Source: Acinetobacter calcoaceticus ANC 3811 (GTDB lineage: Bacteria; Pseudomonadota; Gammaproteobacteria; Pseudomonadales; Moraxellaceae). Taken from it: 64,000 nt of DNA. The notes under the pieces are model-generated. The model did not search any database and had not been told where the DNA came from. It saw nothing but the letters and a program-made list of their open reading frames with translations. The DNA lies in contig NZ_KB976986.1 of NCBI RefSeq assembly GCF_000399665.1, positions 1 to 64,000 of the forward strand. The letters run 5' to 3'. The translations under genes were made by a program, and so were the position numbers. Shown in pieces: positions 1-9,220 of the stretch; position 1 is the stretch's first letter; the number at the start of each line of letters is the position of its first letter.

Positions 1-645
1 TATACTGACCTTGCAGGTAACTTGGGAACTGGCGCTAACCTTGCTGGCTTGACTTCAGATGTGGTAGCACCGACGCTTGCGATCAGTGCAACTGACCTGA
101 ATCTAGGTCTGGGTGAAAGCACCACAGTCACCTTCACGTTCAGTGAAGCAGTGACTGGCTTTGATGCAACAGATGTGACTTTGGCAGGCGGTACTTTAGC
201 GGGCTTGAGCACAGCAGATGGTGGATTAACCTGGACAGCGACTTTCACTCAAGATGGCAGTGCGACAGCACCAAGCATCAGTGTGGCGGATAACACCTAT
301 ACTGACCTTGCAGGTAACCTGGGTACTGGTGCGGCATTGGCTGGTTTAGTGGCAGATATTGTTGCACCGACGCTTGCGATCAGTGCAACTGACCTTAACC
401 TGTCTGTAGGTGAAAGCACCACAGTGACCTTCACGTTCAGTGAAGCAGTGACTGGCTTTGATGCAACAGATGTGACCTTGGCAGGTGGTACGCTTACTGG
501 CTTGGCTACAGCAGATGGTGGTGTGACCTGGACAGCGACCTTCACTCAAGATGGCAGTGCAACAGCACCGAGCTTGAGTGTTGCAAATAACACCTATACT
601 GACCTTGCAGGTAACCTGGGTACTGGCGCTAACCTTGCTGGTCTT
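1..645 (+). repeat. 297-bp tandem repeats in the Bap-like gene
   Basis: The motif encoding YTDLAGNLGTGA occurs at 1, 298 and 595, exactly 297 bp (99 codons) apart. Two complete units and the start of a third are present, nearly identical at the DNA level. The array certainly continues to the left of the window. Such arrays commonly change copy number by recombination and are prone to assembly collapse. Confidence 0.95.
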
Positions 646-2703
646 GTTCTTGTGCCAACAATTACTGCACATGACAATGTAGATAGTGTGGCAATTGATA
701 TTGTTCCATTAACTACAACGGGTATTAATGCTGGTTCTGCAACCTATCTAGCATTGATAGGCGTAACTGAGGGTCTTAACGTATCGCTTCTAGGTACCCC
801 GAGTGTGAGCTTCAGTATTGCTGCTGGACATACTTCAGATGCAACGATTAGCTATGGCGCTTTACTAAGTTTGTCTTTGCTTAACGACTATAAAATAGTG
901 TTACAAAAACAAGCACCAGATGGTTCATGGCAGAATGTTGCAGGTGATGCTAGTACCGGATTAATTAACGTCGGAATACTCGGTGGTAATGGATTCGGTG
1001 CGACTATCACAGACTTGGCAAGTGGTTCTTATAGAGCGTTTATGGTCTATACCGGTGTGGGTGTAGGATTGTTAGGTACAATGAGTGTGGTTCGCGATGA
1101 TTATAATCACACAGTAGTTCCTACATATAGTGCAGCAACAGTAAGCGGCAATGTGCTCACAGATGATGATTCGACTATATATGGTTCTTCATATGTGCCA
1201 GATACAATCACTGGAACTACAGTGGTGTCTGCGGTGATTGGTGAACAAGTAGGTGCGATATCAACACCTATCGGTTCTTCAACCCCAGTCATTGGAGCTT
1301 ATGGAACACTTACTATCTCTGCAAATGGTTCATATAGCTATACACCAACTGCTAATGCTGCAAACATTGGTAAAGTAGATAGCTTTACTTACACCATTAC
1401 TGATCCTGTGTCAGGTGGAACTAGCACAGCAGTCTTGCACATACAGATTGGATCACCTGATGTCAGCATTACTTGGAATACTGCTAGTCCTGGAACGGAT
1501 GGTACGACTCAAATCGTTGCCAATGCTGACCAAGCAGTTGCAACGGTTGACTTTAGTAACTCAACTGATACACCTGTAGATGTTGCAAGTCCGAACATAA
1601 CAATTAACTTGATTGGTTCGACTTCTGTACTTTCTAATAGCTTTGTGGTTGCAGCAGGAACGCTAGTAGATGTTCAGGTGGCAGCTACTTACGCTAACCA
1701 GCCATTATTAAGTGCCTTACCAACAGTGAGCTATGTTGTTCAACAATTTGTAGGTGGAGTATGGGTTGATACTACTTACACTGGTTCGGCGACAGCGCTT
1801 GCGAGTGTGGGTGGTATTAGTCTCGGAACAGTAGCTTTCCAAGATTCTGTTCTACACTTGGAAGCAGGTACATACCGTGTTCAATATACGTTGTCAGCAA
1901 TAACACTTGGTGTAACCACATTGGATACCCAAGTAACGACCACTACAACGCACTTGAACAATTATTCATCTGACTGGATTCATGGAAACATTGTCCATGG
2001 TGACACAATAGGTGGAGTTGCAGACAGTGGTATCTTTACTGCTGATGGTGTCAAACTCTATGTTGAAACGAGCCCTGGTGTATATGTTGAGGCTACTGGA
2101 CAATCTATCACTACTGCGAATGGTACATTTGTGATCAATTCAAATGGTGACTATGATTACCGTGCCAATACTTCATCTTTAACATTAGCGAATCCAACCG
2201 ATACCATTAACTATAAGTTAGTGGCAGCGAATGGCGCCGAGTCTTTATCATCATTGACGGTTAACCTGACTACTTCTGATTACAATACTCATGTAATTAG
2301 TACATCAGGAAATGACACGTTCAATACGGATACTGGCACGATTGGGGCTGGTTCAGATACTCTCATTTACCATGTATTAAACAATGTTGCTATAGGCAAT
2401 GGTGGTAATACCGGTGGCAATGGCGTAGATACTTGGACTAACTTCCATGTGGGTAATGTCGCTACAGACCAGCAAGCCGATCTGATTGATATCAGAGGGT
2501 TACTCGATGGAGCCCAAACAGATGCTACTATTGGGCAATATCTAAATGTCACTGTAAGTGGTGGTAATACAACAATTCAGATTGACCGTGATGGGTTAAC
2601 TGGGGTGATTTTACCTTCAAATAACTTTACGAATCTGTTGGTTTTACAAGGTGTTTCTACTACTGAGGCAGAGTTACTTGCCAATGGTCAAATTATCTAT
2701 TAA
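1..2703 (+). CDS. bap: Bap-family biofilm-associated adhesin, C-terminal part (5' end outside window)
   Basis: The reading frame is open from base 1, so this is the 3' end of a larger gene whose start lies upstream. About 900 residues are visible. First come 99-residue tandem Ig-like repeats carrying VTFTFSEAVTGFDATDVTL and TWTATFTQDGSATAPS, then less repetitive beta-rich domains (a VCBS/cadherin-like stretch near residue 430-485 with GSYSYTP), then a C-terminal region with DTLIYHVLN, GGNGVDTWTNFHVG and QADLIDI that matches the type I secretion target domain of VCA0849-type adhesins. Family knowledge: Bap proteins are exported by a type I system and mediate intercellular adhesion and biofilm formation at the cell surface. 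The large adhesin at 34121 has a related C-terminus. The name bap is by family resemblance; an uncharacterised Bap-like paralogue is possible. Confidence 0.85.
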   Translation, partial: YTDLAGNLGTGANLAGLTSDVVAPTLAISATDLNLGLGESTTVTFTFSEAVTGFDATDVTLAGGTLAGLSTADGGLTWTATFTQDGSATAPSISVADNTYTDLAGNLGTGAALAGLVADIVAPTLAISATDLNLSVGESTTVTFTFSEAVTGFDATDVTLAGGTLTGLATADGGVTWTATFTQDGSATAPSLSVANNTYTDLAGNLGTGANLAGLVLVPTITAHDNVDSVAIDIVPLTTTGINAGSATYLALIGVTEGLNVSLLGTPSVSFSIAAGHTSDATISYGALLSLSLLNDYKIVLQKQAPDGSWQNVAGDASTGLINVGILGGNGFGATITDLASGSYRAFMVYTGVGVGLLGTMSVVRDDYNHTVVPTYSAATVSGNVLTDDDSTIYGSSYVPDTITGTTVVSAVIGEQVGAISTPIGSSTPVIGAYGTLTISANGSYSYTPTANAANIGKVDSFTYTITDPVSGGTSTAVLHIQIGSPDVSITWNTASPGTDGTTQIVANADQAVATVDFSNSTDTPVDVASPNITINLIGSTSVLSNSFVVAAGTLVDVQVAATYANQPLLSALPTVSYVVQQFVGGVWVDTTYTGSATALASVGGISLGTVAFQDSVLHLEAGTYRVQYTLSAITLGVTTLDTQVTTTTTHLNNYSSDWIHGNIVHGDTIGGVADSGIFTADGVKLYVETSPGVYVEATGQSITTANGTFVINSNGDYDYRANTSSLTLANPTDTINYKLVAANGAESLSSLTVNLTTSDYNTHVISTSGNDTFNTDTGTIGAGSDTLIYHVLNNVAIGNGGNTGGNGVDTWTNFHVGNVATDQQADLIDIRGLLDGAQTDATIGQYLNVTVSGGNTTIQIDRDGLTGVILPSNNFTNLLVLQGVSTTEAELLANGQIIY

Positions 2704-2720
2704 TAGATAATTAACCAAAT

Positions 2721-2749
2721 AAAAAAAGAGCCTTCGGGCTCTTTTTTTA
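2721..2749 (+). terminator. Rho-independent terminator after the Bap-like gene
   Basis: A GAGCC stem, TTCG tetraloop and GGCTC stem are flanked by seven A and seven T residues, 18 bp after the stop codon. Confidence 0.9.
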
Positions 2750-2847
2750 TTTTTAAACAATACGTTAATCTAGCTTTTAGCTTGTCCGTGCTATGATGTA
2801 TTGAAAATTTTATAGAACAACAAATAACGAATAGGGACTGAATTCGA

Positions 2848-4503
2848 GTGACGGCATTTTTAAACTTCCAAAGACAACTGAACCTTTGGTTAGAGCAAGT
2901 TGTTCAGCATGTTCCGAGTCTTAAACAGGATATTATTTTATTTTTATCTTATGGCCCCAAAGACCAAAGATGTAACGTATGGCACAGTGAGAAAACAAAT
3001 TTAGAGCAGGCTAAAAAACAATTATTAGATTTTATTGATGACCAATTTGCACAAGAACAATTGGCTGATTATATAAAAATAGATATCGCATATAATTTAA
3101 TGCAACAGATGTGGAAAGAAGTAGAACAACAGGTCCACCATCAATTTCACAATAACCATTACCGTAAAGGCATTGGCTTTGATGAACAATGTTCAGTGGC
3201 TTTTCTCGAACAAGAGATTTATGGAAAAGCATTTATTCGGGGGTTAAGTTATGACAAACCGAACTTCTTTGATGAAACCAATCTGAATTATGCAATTAAG
3301 CAAAAATATAACGCTACAAAACCACAGATTAAACTACAAGAGCTACAAGAAATTTGGACTTTTGATACCTACGCAGCATTTTATGAAAATGGGCAATTCA
3401 TTAATTTAGCGAGTCGCAATGACGTAAATGGTATTAGAGGAATTTCAAACAATAAGAAACAGCATTTTAAGCTGTTAATTGAACAAAACTCGGCATTTTT
3501 GCATGACCAGATTCAAGGAAATGGCAAATTTATTTATGGTTATTTTTCTGCCTATGATCGAGACATTCGTAACTACAATACGGTACGCCACTGTACCTCG
3601 GTGTATGCCTTACTAGAAACATTTGAGGTGCAAAATAAGCCGGAATATTGGCCTAAAATTCATGCCGCGATTCACTATGCACTGACTAACTTTTATAAAG
3701 AAAAAGATTCATCAACCGCCTTTATGATTGATGGAAAAGAAGGGGAATTAGAAATTAAACTAGGTGCCAATGCGGCAGCTATTTTAATGCTGACAAAATA
3801 TCAAGAAATTACCCAAAAAACTGATTATCAAAAATATGCAGAGAAACTCGCAAATGGTATTTTAAAGCTAGTAGATTCAAATGGATCAACGACTCATGTA
3901 TTAAATTATCCAGATTATGATTTAAAAGAAAAATTCAGAATTATTTATTATGACGGTGAAGCTGCTTTAGCTTTATTACGTTTATACCAATTTAACCAAG
4001 ATTCTAAATTATTAGAAACGGTTAAGTTAATGTTTGAATATTTTATTAAAAATAGATATGAGAAATATCATGATCATTGGTTAAGTTATTGTACCAATGA
4101 ACTCACTAAAATATGTCCTGAAGAAAAATATTTTATTTTTGGTTTAAATAATTATTTAAAACATTTTATTTTTATTCGAAATCGAAAAACGACATATGCA
4201 ACTTTGTTAGAGATGTTAATGGCTGCTTATAAAATGGTGAGCCGTTTAAAAGAGCAGGGGCGTACAGCGCTTTTTGAGCAAGCTTATATGTCTGAGCTTC
4301 AAAAGCTAATTGAGTTTAGAGCTGATTTTCAAACCACAGGATTTTTTTATCCAGAAATGGCTATGTATATGGCGCGACCAGATAAAATCTTGCATGCGTT
4401 TTATATTCGACATGACCGTTTTCGCGTACGGATTGATGACCAAGAACATAACTTATCGGGTTACATCGCCTACGTTAAAGATTACAAGGGTGATGAGCCA
4501 TGA
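2848..4503 (+). CDS. Six-hairpin (alpha/alpha-toroid)-like protein paired with a CapA-family protein
   Basis: This 551-residue protein starts at a GTG preceded by a purine-rich AGGGA about 10 nt upstream. No signal peptide or membrane span is obvious. Residues about 240-480 carry helix-hairpin patterns such as TSVYALLETFEV, LGANAAAILMLTKYQ and YYDGEAALALLRLY, which recall six-hairpin glycosidase, epimerase or AGE-like folds. That assignment is inference from pattern only and no catalytic residues could be assigned. The stop codon overlaps the start of the CapA-family gene by four bases (ATGA), so the two are probably translationally coupled and functionally linked. Codon use looks like that of the neighbouring chromosomal genes. 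The substrate is unknown. Confidence 0.6.
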   Translation: MTAFLNFQRQLNLWLEQVVQHVPSLKQDIILFLSYGPKDQRCNVWHSEKTNLEQAKKQLLDFIDDQFAQEQLADYIKIDIAYNLMQQMWKEVEQQVHHQFHNNHYRKGIGFDEQCSVAFLEQEIYGKAFIRGLSYDKPNFFDETNLNYAIKQKYNATKPQIKLQELQEIWTFDTYAAFYENGQFINLASRNDVNGIRGISNNKKQHFKLLIEQNSAFLHDQIQGNGKFIYGYFSAYDRDIRNYNTVRHCTSVYALLETFEVQNKPEYWPKIHAAIHYALTNFYKEKDSSTAFMIDGKEGELEIKLGANAAAILMLTKYQEITQKTDYQKYAEKLANGILKLVDSNGSTTHVLNYPDYDLKEKFRIIYYDGEAALALLRLYQFNQDSKLLETVKLMFEYFIKNRYEKYHDHWLSYCTNELTKICPEEKYFIFGLNNYLKHFIFIRNRKTTYATLLEMLMAAYKMVSRLKEQGRTALFEQAYMSELQKLIEFRADFQTTGFFYPEMAMYMARPDKILHAFYIRHDRFRVRIDDQEHNLSGYIAYVKDYKGDEP

Positions 4504-6230
4504 AGTATCAGCCTGTTGAAATCAAATTATTAGCACATGTCGATACTACAAGTTTTGATGAACCTTTATGGCAATTCGAATTTGACGATGATGTTTCAAC
4601 GCTACTGCTAATCGACTATGCACTAGAACAATTTCAGCAAAAAAACATACAGGCTCAAGATGTCTATGTCATGCCTGAACAGCTATCTGAGCAACTAGGT
4701 CAGCAAAATCTAGGTTTAAAGCCTTCTGAAAATTACACCTTTACCGAGCTATTACAGTTTTTAATTTTTACCCAAGCAGCAGATGTAAAAGCTGCGTTAA
4801 GCAATATGCTTTTTGGTACAAATGAGCAAGTATCTTTAATTTTATCCGAAAAAGCTGCTACCTATAACTTAACCATAAAAAATGAAGGTATCCAAAATCA
4901 GTTAAAACATTTGTTTTTATTAGTCAAAAATATTTATACCTATCCAACTGAAATCAGAAAAGTTTTCTTTATTAAAGAACTTATTTTTAAGGGAAAGCCT
5001 TATCTTCCCCAGACGCCATTAATGGCTCAGTCAGTCGTAACGGTCTTATACCTATCTAATTCATTGAGAACAATTTATCTGACGTTCTTTGAAGAAAACC
5101 AGACCATCGGTTTCTTTTCATTTTTAGATGATATTCATCGAATTGAACATTTGATTCCTTATTATCACTGTTTTCAATCGCAAGATGTTAAACCTAAAGT
5201 TTGCTCCACTCAAAGTGGCATGATCAACATTCTGGGAGATACTTATTTTGGGGAGATCTATACAGAAAAGCGCAAGTCTAAGGGGCAAAAAGATGCTCTA
5301 CAACAATATGGATACAGCTATTCATTCGAAAAAATAAAAGCTTTTTTAGGCGAAAATGACTTAAATATCGCTAACTTTGAAGCAGTATTTTCTTTAGAAG
5401 ATCAATCACCATTAGCGCATAAAAAGTCGTTTATTCTTAAAGCTGAGGCTGAAAAAACATTAGCAGAATTTAATAATATTCACCTTAACCATGTTGTGCT
5501 GGCTAATAATCATCTAAAAGATTATGGGAATCGCGGATTAGCTTATACATTACAACAATTTGATCAGGCCAATATTTCTTATATCGGTGCAGGATTAAAC
5601 CAAAAAGATGCCCATAGTTACTTTGAAATTGCATTTAATAACAAGCATTACGCTATTTTTAATGGCTATTGGCACAGAGATACAGCGTATCTAGATTATG
5701 ATTTTTACGCTTTAGGGCACAAGAATGGAATCGCGTGTTTAAATGGAGTCTTAATTGAACAAATAAGCCGTTATAAGTTGGCTCATTCTCACCATAAAGT
5801 CATCGTTATTTGTCATTGGGGCATCGATTTTAAGCCTATTACCAAGGAACAGACCAAGCTTGCTGATATTTTAACTCAAGCTGGCGCTGACCTTATCATT
5901 GGTCATGGCGCGCACACTGTTCAGCCTGTTCAATTCATTCATCAAAAGCCTGTGGTATTTGGTATTGGCAATTCTGTTTTTAATAGTAACGGTGAATATG
6001 CTGAGCACAACGCTTTACCGTATGGATGTATAGCACGACTAGATTTGTCAAAAGATCGACTGCGTTTATATCCAATCTATACCAATAATTTGAAAACATT
6101 TTGGCAGCCGTATCCAGTCAATGAGCAAGATTTCTCAAAGGTCAGCAATTATATGACTTCATTACTGACCCAAGAAAATTATAGTTTGGCTCAAGATAAA
6201 TTAGGTTTTTATGTAGAGCTTGGTTTCTAA
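4500..6230 (+). CDS. CapA/PgsA-family metallophosphatase-like protein with an unassigned N-terminal domain
   Basis: 576 residues. The C-terminal part (about 240-520) has the CapA hallmarks: GDTYFGE, NIANFEAVFS, VLANNHLKDYGNRGLAYTL, VICHWGIDF, IIGHGAHTVQPV and GIGNSVF, placing it in the calcineurin-like superfamily of poly-gamma-glutamate capsule proteins. Family members act in anionic polymer assembly or export, but the true reaction is often unproven. The first about 240 residues are not CapA and have no clear assignment; their layout faintly resembles a serine peptidase S11/beta-lactamase fold without the SxxK lysine. No signal peptide is visible, unlike many CapA proteins. The gene overlaps the preceding one by 4 bp (ATGA), which implies coupling. 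Confidence 0.75.
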   Translation: MKYQPVEIKLLAHVDTTSFDEPLWQFEFDDDVSTLLLIDYALEQFQQKNIQAQDVYVMPEQLSEQLGQQNLGLKPSENYTFTELLQFLIFTQAADVKAALSNMLFGTNEQVSLILSEKAATYNLTIKNEGIQNQLKHLFLLVKNIYTYPTEIRKVFFIKELIFKGKPYLPQTPLMAQSVVTVLYLSNSLRTIYLTFFEENQTIGFFSFLDDIHRIEHLIPYYHCFQSQDVKPKVCSTQSGMINILGDTYFGEIYTEKRKSKGQKDALQQYGYSYSFEKIKAFLGENDLNIANFEAVFSLEDQSPLAHKKSFILKAEAEKTLAEFNNIHLNHVVLANNHLKDYGNRGLAYTLQQFDQANISYIGAGLNQKDAHSYFEIAFNNKHYAIFNGYWHRDTAYLDYDFYALGHKNGIACLNGVLIEQISRYKLAHSHHKVIVICHWGIDFKPITKEQTKLADILTQAGADLIIGHGAHTVQPVQFIHQKPVVFGIGNSVFNSNGEYAEHNALPYGCIARLDLSKDRLRLYPIYTNNLKTFWQPYPVNEQDFSKVSNYMTSLLTQENYSLAQDKLGFYVELGF

Positions 6231-6236
6231 AATATT

Positions 6237-6953
6237 TTAAGGATAACTTTGATAATTCGATAAAATTGTTTGAAGTTGCACAGGTGTAAAACCTAAATTC
6301 CTAAGTCCACCGCTACCGCGTTTACATTCAGCACTTGCCATAATATTTGTTGGCGTACGTTTTGTAGCATTCGGTGCACAAACATGCTTTAGTCCAAACA
6401 CATGTCCCATTTCGTGTACGCTGCCAGCCTGAATATTATAATTTAGGCGGTTCCAGTCTAACAAAACAAAGGGTTCACCATTGTTGCGAAAAGCTCTACT
6501 CGTTACATCTGCAAATTTCCATTTGGTCGAATACGCATCATAAATGAAAACGATGACTTCCTTACTAGCAGTCCGTTTAGGAAAACAGGTATTTACACTT
6601 GCAGGAATTGTTTCGAGGGAAATAGGATAGGGCTGATTAATTTGCTGCTTAAGGTCACATCGTAACTGAATGAACTGTTCATATGGGATATAACGGTTTA
6701 ATTTGAACTTAAAGATTTTATTGTTTTTATCATCTACATAATATTTATTTAATATTTTAATTTCTTTCCGCATTTGTTGATAATTATCAAACTTTGTAGC
6801 TTCTGGAGAATTAGTGGTAAAAACGAAAGTGACAGGAACGATAGGACGACCATCTGTAGATACTTTAGATACCTCTCCTGAAGGAATAGGGAGGCGAGTA
6901 GTACAAGAAACGCACAGTAATGACCCAGTAATCACCAATAATATTTTTTTCAT
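6237..6953 (-). CDS. Putative lipoprotein metalloprotease of the metzincin type
   Basis: I chose the ATG at 6953 (238 residues) because a GAGGGA ribosome-binding site lies 7 nt upstream and a signal peptide starts directly there (MKKILLVITGSLL, then CVSC). Longer frames reach 6986 but lack these signals. The cysteine after the hydrophobic core suggests lipidation, although the -3 position is an unusual Cys. The key motif is HEMGHVFGLKH beginning near residue 180, the zinc-binding HExxHxxGxxH signature of metzincins, so a periplasmic or surface protease is likely. Substrate unknown. The stop lies 6 bp from that of the convergent CapA-family gene. Confidence 0.7.
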   Translation of the reverse strand: MKKILLVITGSLLCVSCTTRLPIPSGEVSKVSTDGRPIVPVTFVFTTNSPEATKFDNYQQMRKEIKILNKYYVDDKNNKIFKFKLNRYIPYEQFIQLRCDLKQQINQPYPISLETIPASVNTCFPKRTASKEVIVFIYDAYSTKWKFADVTSRAFRNNGEPFVLLDWNRLNYNIQAGSVHEMGHVFGLKHVCAPNATKRTPTNIMASAECKRGSGGLRNLGFTPVQLQTILSNYQSYP

Positions 6954-7022
6954 GCAGATTTCCCTCAAGCCCACCTTGGATTGCATTTAGTTTTAGTCAA
7001 AATTTTTTATATGATATGAATT

Positions 7023-7364
7023 ATGTCAATTTTTATGGAGTCCATTTTGACAACTCAGTATGAACTACATCGGCAGATTTTAGAAGTCATTGCTTTGATT
7101 CCTTACGGAAAAGTTGCAACTTATGGACAAGTCGCTCGTATGGCAGGTTTACCTAAACATGCGAGATTAGTTGGCTATGTCCTTAAGCATCTTGAAGCAG
7201 ATCATCAAGTTCCTTGGTATCGGGTTATTAATTCTCAAGGCAAAATTAGCCTAAGTAAATTTAATGAAAAGGGTGAAAATGTTCAACAATTAAAGCTAGA
7301 AGCTGAAGGAGTTTACTTATTAAATAGTAAAGTCAATTTAAAGCAATTTGCTTGGCAGCCTTAA
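7023..7364 (+). CDS. Alkyltransferase-like (ATL) DNA-binding protein
   Basis: A small MGMT-type domain with IPYGKVATYGQVARMAG and the helix-turn-helix segment typical of the O6-alkylguanine transferase C-terminal domain. The catalytic PCHR motif is replaced by PWYR, with Trp in place of the alkyl-acceptor Cys. That is the hallmark of alkyltransferase-like proteins (YbaZ, Atl1), which bind alkylated guanine without repairing it and hand it to nucleotide excision repair. Start is uncertain: ATG at 7023 and 7035 have poor ribosome-binding sites, while TTG at 7047 has GGAG six bases upstream and gives a 105-residue protein starting TTQYELHRQ. The full open span is listed. Confidence 0.85.
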   Translation: MSIFMESILTTQYELHRQILEVIALIPYGKVATYGQVARMAGLPKHARLVGYVLKHLEADHQVPWYRVINSQGKISLSKFNEKGENVQQLKLEAEGVYLLNSKVNLKQFAWQP

Positions 7365-7435
7365 ATTGACTTAAAGGTTGTTGATTAAAAATAATTGCCT
7401 AATCATTATGATTAACAAGATAAGTAATATGGAAG

Positions 7436-7873
7436 TTATCGAACAATTAAAACAGGAATATGGCTTTCGCCTAACACTTTTTGTGCAACGCTACCCAGTA
7501 CAAGTTTTCGGACTCCTGTACGGCCATGAGAACCCATAACAATCAGATCTGCCTTTAAGTCTTGAGCAGCTTGAATAATTTCTTCATGTACGACAAAACC
7601 TTCAAGTAGTTTAGTTTCGACAGTAATGCCTTCATTGGCAAATTTTTGTTTTGCCTGCTCTAATACATCCAGTAAATAAGTTCTTGTGCGTTCAATTAAT
7701 TCGTTAGTTTGCCCAGTTTTTACGTAGGCATCGGCAATATATGGGTCAAGAGCCATAACTTGCACTACGGTAATTTTGCTATTTAGAGCTTTTGCGAGTT
7801 TAATCGCTTCATCCATCGCGACCACAGAAGTTTCAGAACCGTCAATTGGTACAAGAATATGTTGATATAACAT
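7436..7873 (-). CDS. Universal stress protein, UspA family
   Basis: This 145-residue protein spans one Usp domain. It opens with YQHILVPIDGSETS and closes with GSHGRTGVRKLVLGS (about residues 114-128), fitting the G-2x-G-9x-G(S/T) nucleotide-binding motif of ATP-binding Usp proteins. Length is normal for a single-domain member. It should be a cytoplasmic dimer contributing to stress endurance; the exact role is not predictable. It appears monocistronic, lying between the convergent ATL gene and the acetyltransferase gene upstream on the same strand. Confidence 0.92.
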   Translation of the reverse strand: MLYQHILVPIDGSETSVVAMDEAIKLAKALNSKITVVQVMALDPYIADAYVKTGQTNELIERTRTYLLDVLEQAKQKFANEGITVETKLLEGFVVHEEIIQAAQDLKADLIVMGSHGRTGVRKLVLGSVAQKVLGESHIPVLIVR

Positions 7874-7994
7874 GAGTCTTTTCCTTATTGTAATGATGCT
7901 TATTTATTCAATACTTTATACTTATTTTTTGACGATTTAAATTCAAGCACGTAATCATTTGTGTTTTATAACATTCAATTTTATAGCCCTATTT

Positions 7995-8627
7995 TTATAA
8001 AGTCCGCAAATTTTCTATATGGCTAGATAAAGCATCTATATCATCAGTTTGTAAATATTCACGTATTTTCAGAATTTGCTTCTCATCTAAATCATAAAGT
8101 TTTAAAGCAAGCAGTTTGTCTATTTGTTCTTGAGGAAAGCGATATTTAATAATTTTCGCAGGCACGCCACCTACAATTGCATAGGGCGGAACATCTTTAG
8201 TTACTACAGCTCCAGTTGCAATGACTGCACCTTCACCAAGTTTGACACCTTGCATAATCATTGCGCGACTGCCAATCCAACACCCATCGGCAATTACAGT
8301 ATCACCAGCAGCTAAGAAGCTACGCGTATCAAAAGGGAAAGTCGAAATCCAGTCTGGTCTGTGAAGTTGGTTACCACCCATCATAATGACGCATTCAGCG
8401 CCAAAACAAACAAAATTACCAATATGAAGTTGATCAATCGGTTTGTCAGGTGTCGAGGCTTTATCATGTAAATAACGTACGACACAACGTTCAAAACCTT
8501 GATCCCAATAGGCGGAGTAATATGAGTAATTACCTTTAATATGGATATTCGGGTTTTTAACAGTTTTATGGATAAATTCAAATTCACACCAATGACGAAC
8601 TGGAGTGTTAATTAAAGCGTTATCCAT
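7995..8627 (-). CDS. CatB/Vat-like hexapeptide-repeat acetyltransferase
   Basis: This 210-residue protein of the xenobiotic acetyltransferase group has a left-handed beta-helix region (about 107-165: CWIGSRAMIMQGVKLGEGA, AVVTKDVPPYAIVGGVPAK) and the GGNQLHRPDW loop, whose His (about residue 89) corresponds to the catalytic His of this group. Family enzymes are trimers that transfer acetyl from acetyl-CoA to hydroxyl groups of chloramphenicol, streptogramins or sugars. Chromosomal members often have unknown natural substrates, so resistance should not be assumed. It ends in IKYRFPQEQI, typical of the family tail. The greA terminator separates it from greA. Confidence 0.85.
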   Translation of the reverse strand: MDNALINTPVRHWCEFEFIHKTVKNPNIHIKGNYSYYSAYWDQGFERCVVRYLHDKASTPDKPIDQLHIGNFVCFGAECVIMMGGNQLHRPDWISTFPFDTRSFLAAGDTVIADGCWIGSRAMIMQGVKLGEGAVIATGAVVTKDVPPYAIVGGVPAKIIKYRFPQEQIDKLLALKLYDLDEKQILKIREYLQTDDIDALSSHIENLRTL

Positions 8628-8664
8628 GTGTGACTTCCCAAAAATATATCAATGGTATTGAATA

Positions 8665-8685
8665 AAAACCCCTCATAAAGAGGGG
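8665..8685 (-). terminator. Terminator of greA
   Basis: Stem CCCCTC (8669-8674), loop ATAAA, stem GAGGGG (8680-8685). Read on the minus strand it is followed by a T run and lies 16 bp after the greA stop. Confidence 0.85.
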
Positions 8686-8701
8686 CTAGTTGTGCATTAT
8701 C

Positions 8702-9178
8702 TTAGAGATATTCTACACTTACGACTTCATATTCGACTTCGCCCTGTGGAGTCACGATTTTCACTTCATCGCCTTCACTCTTACTTAAAAGACCACGTGC
8801 GATTGGTGAGTTCACCGAGATTTTATTAATTTTAAAATCTGCTTCGTCATCGCCAACAATCTTATAAGTTTTGCGTTCTTCAGTATCCAGATTTTCAATC
8901 GTTACTGTCACACCAAAAACAACACGGCCATTTTGCTCAAGTGTTTTAACATCAATTTCTTGAGCAGCGCCTAATTTACCTTCGATATCCTGAATACGAC
9001 CTTCACAGAAACCTTGCTGTTCACGCGCAGCATGATATTCAGCATTTTCCTTTAAGTCACCATGTTCACGTGCTTCTGCAATGGCTTGAATAATACGTGG
9101 ACGTTCAACAGATTTTAAATGTTGTAATTCTTTCTCTAAGGCAATTTTACCTTCAGGGGTCATTGGATAGCGTTGCAT
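8702..9178 (-). CDS. greA: Transcription elongation factor GreA
   Basis: 158 residues, the usual GreA length. The N-terminal coiled coil carries the acidic-tip motif [16 protein letters not shown], whose Asp and Glu enter the RNA polymerase secondary channel to stimulate cleavage of backtracked RNA. The C-terminal FKBP-like domain includes [17 protein letters not shown]. The gene is downstream of carB on the same strand, but a strong terminator lies between them, so it needs its own promoter or readthrough. A GreB paralogue is encoded at 57751. Confidence 0.97.
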   Translation of the reverse strand: MQRYPMTPEGKIALEKELQHLKSVERPRIIQAIAEAREHGDLKENAEYHAAREQQGFCEGRIQDIEGKLGAAQEIDVKTLEQNGRVVFGVTVTIENLDTEERKTYKIVGDDEADFKINKISVNSPIARGLLSKSEGDEVKIVTPQGEVEYEVVSVEYL

Positions 9179-9220
9179 TTTGGTCCCTCTTAATTTGAGA
9201 AAACACAGTTAAAAAAAATG

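Noticed and set aside
7995..8627. Acquired chloramphenicol resistance gene
   Set aside because: CatB-like by motif, but set among housekeeping genes with no mobile element; more likely a core acetyltransferase of unknown substrate.
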